Shown piece by piece: positions 6,082 to 6,593 of a stretch of DNA of 6,593 bases; position 1 is the stretch's first letter, and each line of letters opens with the position of its first letter. The notes below the pieces were generated by a model that saw only the letters and a program-made list of their open reading frames with translations, was not told the DNA's origin and searched no databases. Position numbers and translations under genes: made by a program. Source of the DNA: Alistipes sp. (GTDB lineage Bacteria; Bacteroidota; Bacteroidia; Bacteroidales; Rikenellaceae). The stretch covers positions 1 through 6,593 of the forward strand of contig JAQUZZ010000089.1 in NCBI GenBank assembly GCA_028691095.1. The letters are read 5' to 3'.

Positions 6082-6593
6082 AATGACGTCCTTTGGCCTT
6101 GAGGTACTCGATGAGCAGTTGTGGACGATCGGTTTGCAGGAGGCGAGCTCCCAGCGAGTCCACCAAATAGCCATAGACCCGATCAGGTTCGGTGAGCGCC
6201 ATATCGTCATACCGCTCTCCGGCCATGTGATTCCACATGACATTGTACCAGATCAAGGACTCTCCTTGCAGGGTTTGCGCTACCCATGCGGGCATGGTGC
6301 TGCTGTCGGAGCCGAAGAGTAGTTCGTAGGCTACCGGATGCAGAAGGCTCTGAAACCTTTGGATTGAGTCGGCTGCTCCGGCTTGATCCATGTTTACGAT
6401 GGGCATATAGATCACCTTATCTTTATAGGGTGCAAAATCGGCAGCCACCTTTGCAGCTCCGTAGCCCCCCTTCATAATCAGTTGTCGGGTGACCCCGCAC
6501 TGTTCGGAGAGCGCGAAGCTCTCGTCGAAGATGGCGTACCCTTTGTCGATGTTGATCAGGATCCGATCCTTGCACACCGCACAGGCCTCCTGC
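6080..6593 (-). CDS. Glycerophosphodiester phosphodiesterase family protein, C-terminal part
   Basis: About 170 codons of the 3' part are visible; the 5' end lies beyond the right edge. The reading frame runs to the edge with codons QEACA before the first in-window GTG at 6577, so that GTG is not the start. Enzymes of this family hydrolyse glycerophosphodiesters to glycerol 3-phosphate and an alcohol, on a TIM-barrel fold. The visible part shows the later strands of the barrel: ILINIDKGYAIFDE, then KVIYMPIVNMD, then SLIWYNVMWNHM, and finally GARLLQTDRPQLLIEYLKAKG. The last is the characteristic family end with its TDRP loop. The N-terminal His/Glu catalytic motifs are outside the window, so activity cannot be judged. 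The wording ILINIDKGY and QTDRP matches a subgroup common in Bacteroidota, often secreted or lipoproteins. The gene is 231 bases upstream of yfhO and probably a separate transcription unit. Confidence 0.85.
   Translation of the reverse strand, partial: QEACAVCKDRILINIDKGYAIFDESFALSEQCGVTRQLIMKGGYGAAKVAADFAPYKDKVIYMPIVNMDQAGAADSIQRFQSLLHPVAYELLFGSDSSTMPAWVAQTLQGESLIWYNVMWNHMAGERYDDMALTEPDRVYGYLVDSLGARLLQTDRPQLLIEYLKAKGRH

Noticed and set aside
6016..6243. Minus-strand open frame of 75 codons overlapping the phosphodiesterase end
   Set aside because: It is out of frame with the recognisable phosphodiesterase C-terminus, which continues to its own stop at 6080 with the conserved TDRP motif intact, so there is no frameshift.
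1..6593. Mobile element, CRISPR array, toxin-antitoxin or defence system
   Set aside because: No transposase or integrase motifs, terminal inverted repeats, regularly spaced repeats or small paired genes were seen. All large frames are housekeeping or envelope genes.

Overview
The window looks like a chromosomal housekeeping region from a moderately GC-rich member of the Bacteroidota, most likely Bacteroidales. The evidence is the DUF3098 protein, a family known essentially from this phylum, the linked set yfhO-type gene / ftsX / DUF3098 / uppP / truB, a Bacteroidota-type -7 promoter box (TACTTTG) close to the yfhO start, and start codons without clear Shine-Dalgarno sequences. The genus cannot be decided from what is seen here.

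Every supported gene lies on the minus strand, so the reading order runs from right to left. The right edge holds the 3' part of a glycerophosphodiester phosphodiesterase family gene (6080-6593, 5' end outside). An intergenic region (5849-6079) follows, with a hairpin, a tandem imperfect repeat and the putative yfhO promoter. Next come a large YfhO-like polytopic membrane protein (3428-5848), the divisome ABC-transporter permease FtsX (2501-3382), a small two-helix DUF3098 membrane protein (2107-2364), undecaprenyl-diphosphatase UppP (1169-1966) and tRNA pseudouridine-55 synthase TruB (278-1072). Positions 1-277 show no convincing gene and include an AT-rich, promoter-like stretch at about 100-175.

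The five genes from yfhO to truB are co-directional with gaps of 45, 136, 140 and 96 bases and no convincing intrinsic terminator, so they plausibly form one transcription unit. Its theme is the cell envelope: a probable lipid-linked sugar transfer protein (YfhO), control of peptidoglycan hydrolysis at division (FtsX), an unknown small membrane protein, and recycling of the undecaprenyl carrier (UppP). A tRNA modification gene follows at the end. Three of the gaps carry short perfect hairpins just upstream of the next gene.

I see no mobile element, CRISPR array, RNA gene, toxin-antitoxin pair, defence gene or other sign of an undescribed system. The most interesting signals are the recurring intergenic hairpins, the tandem repeat upstream of yfhO, and the unstudied DUF3098 gene fixed between ftsX and uppP.
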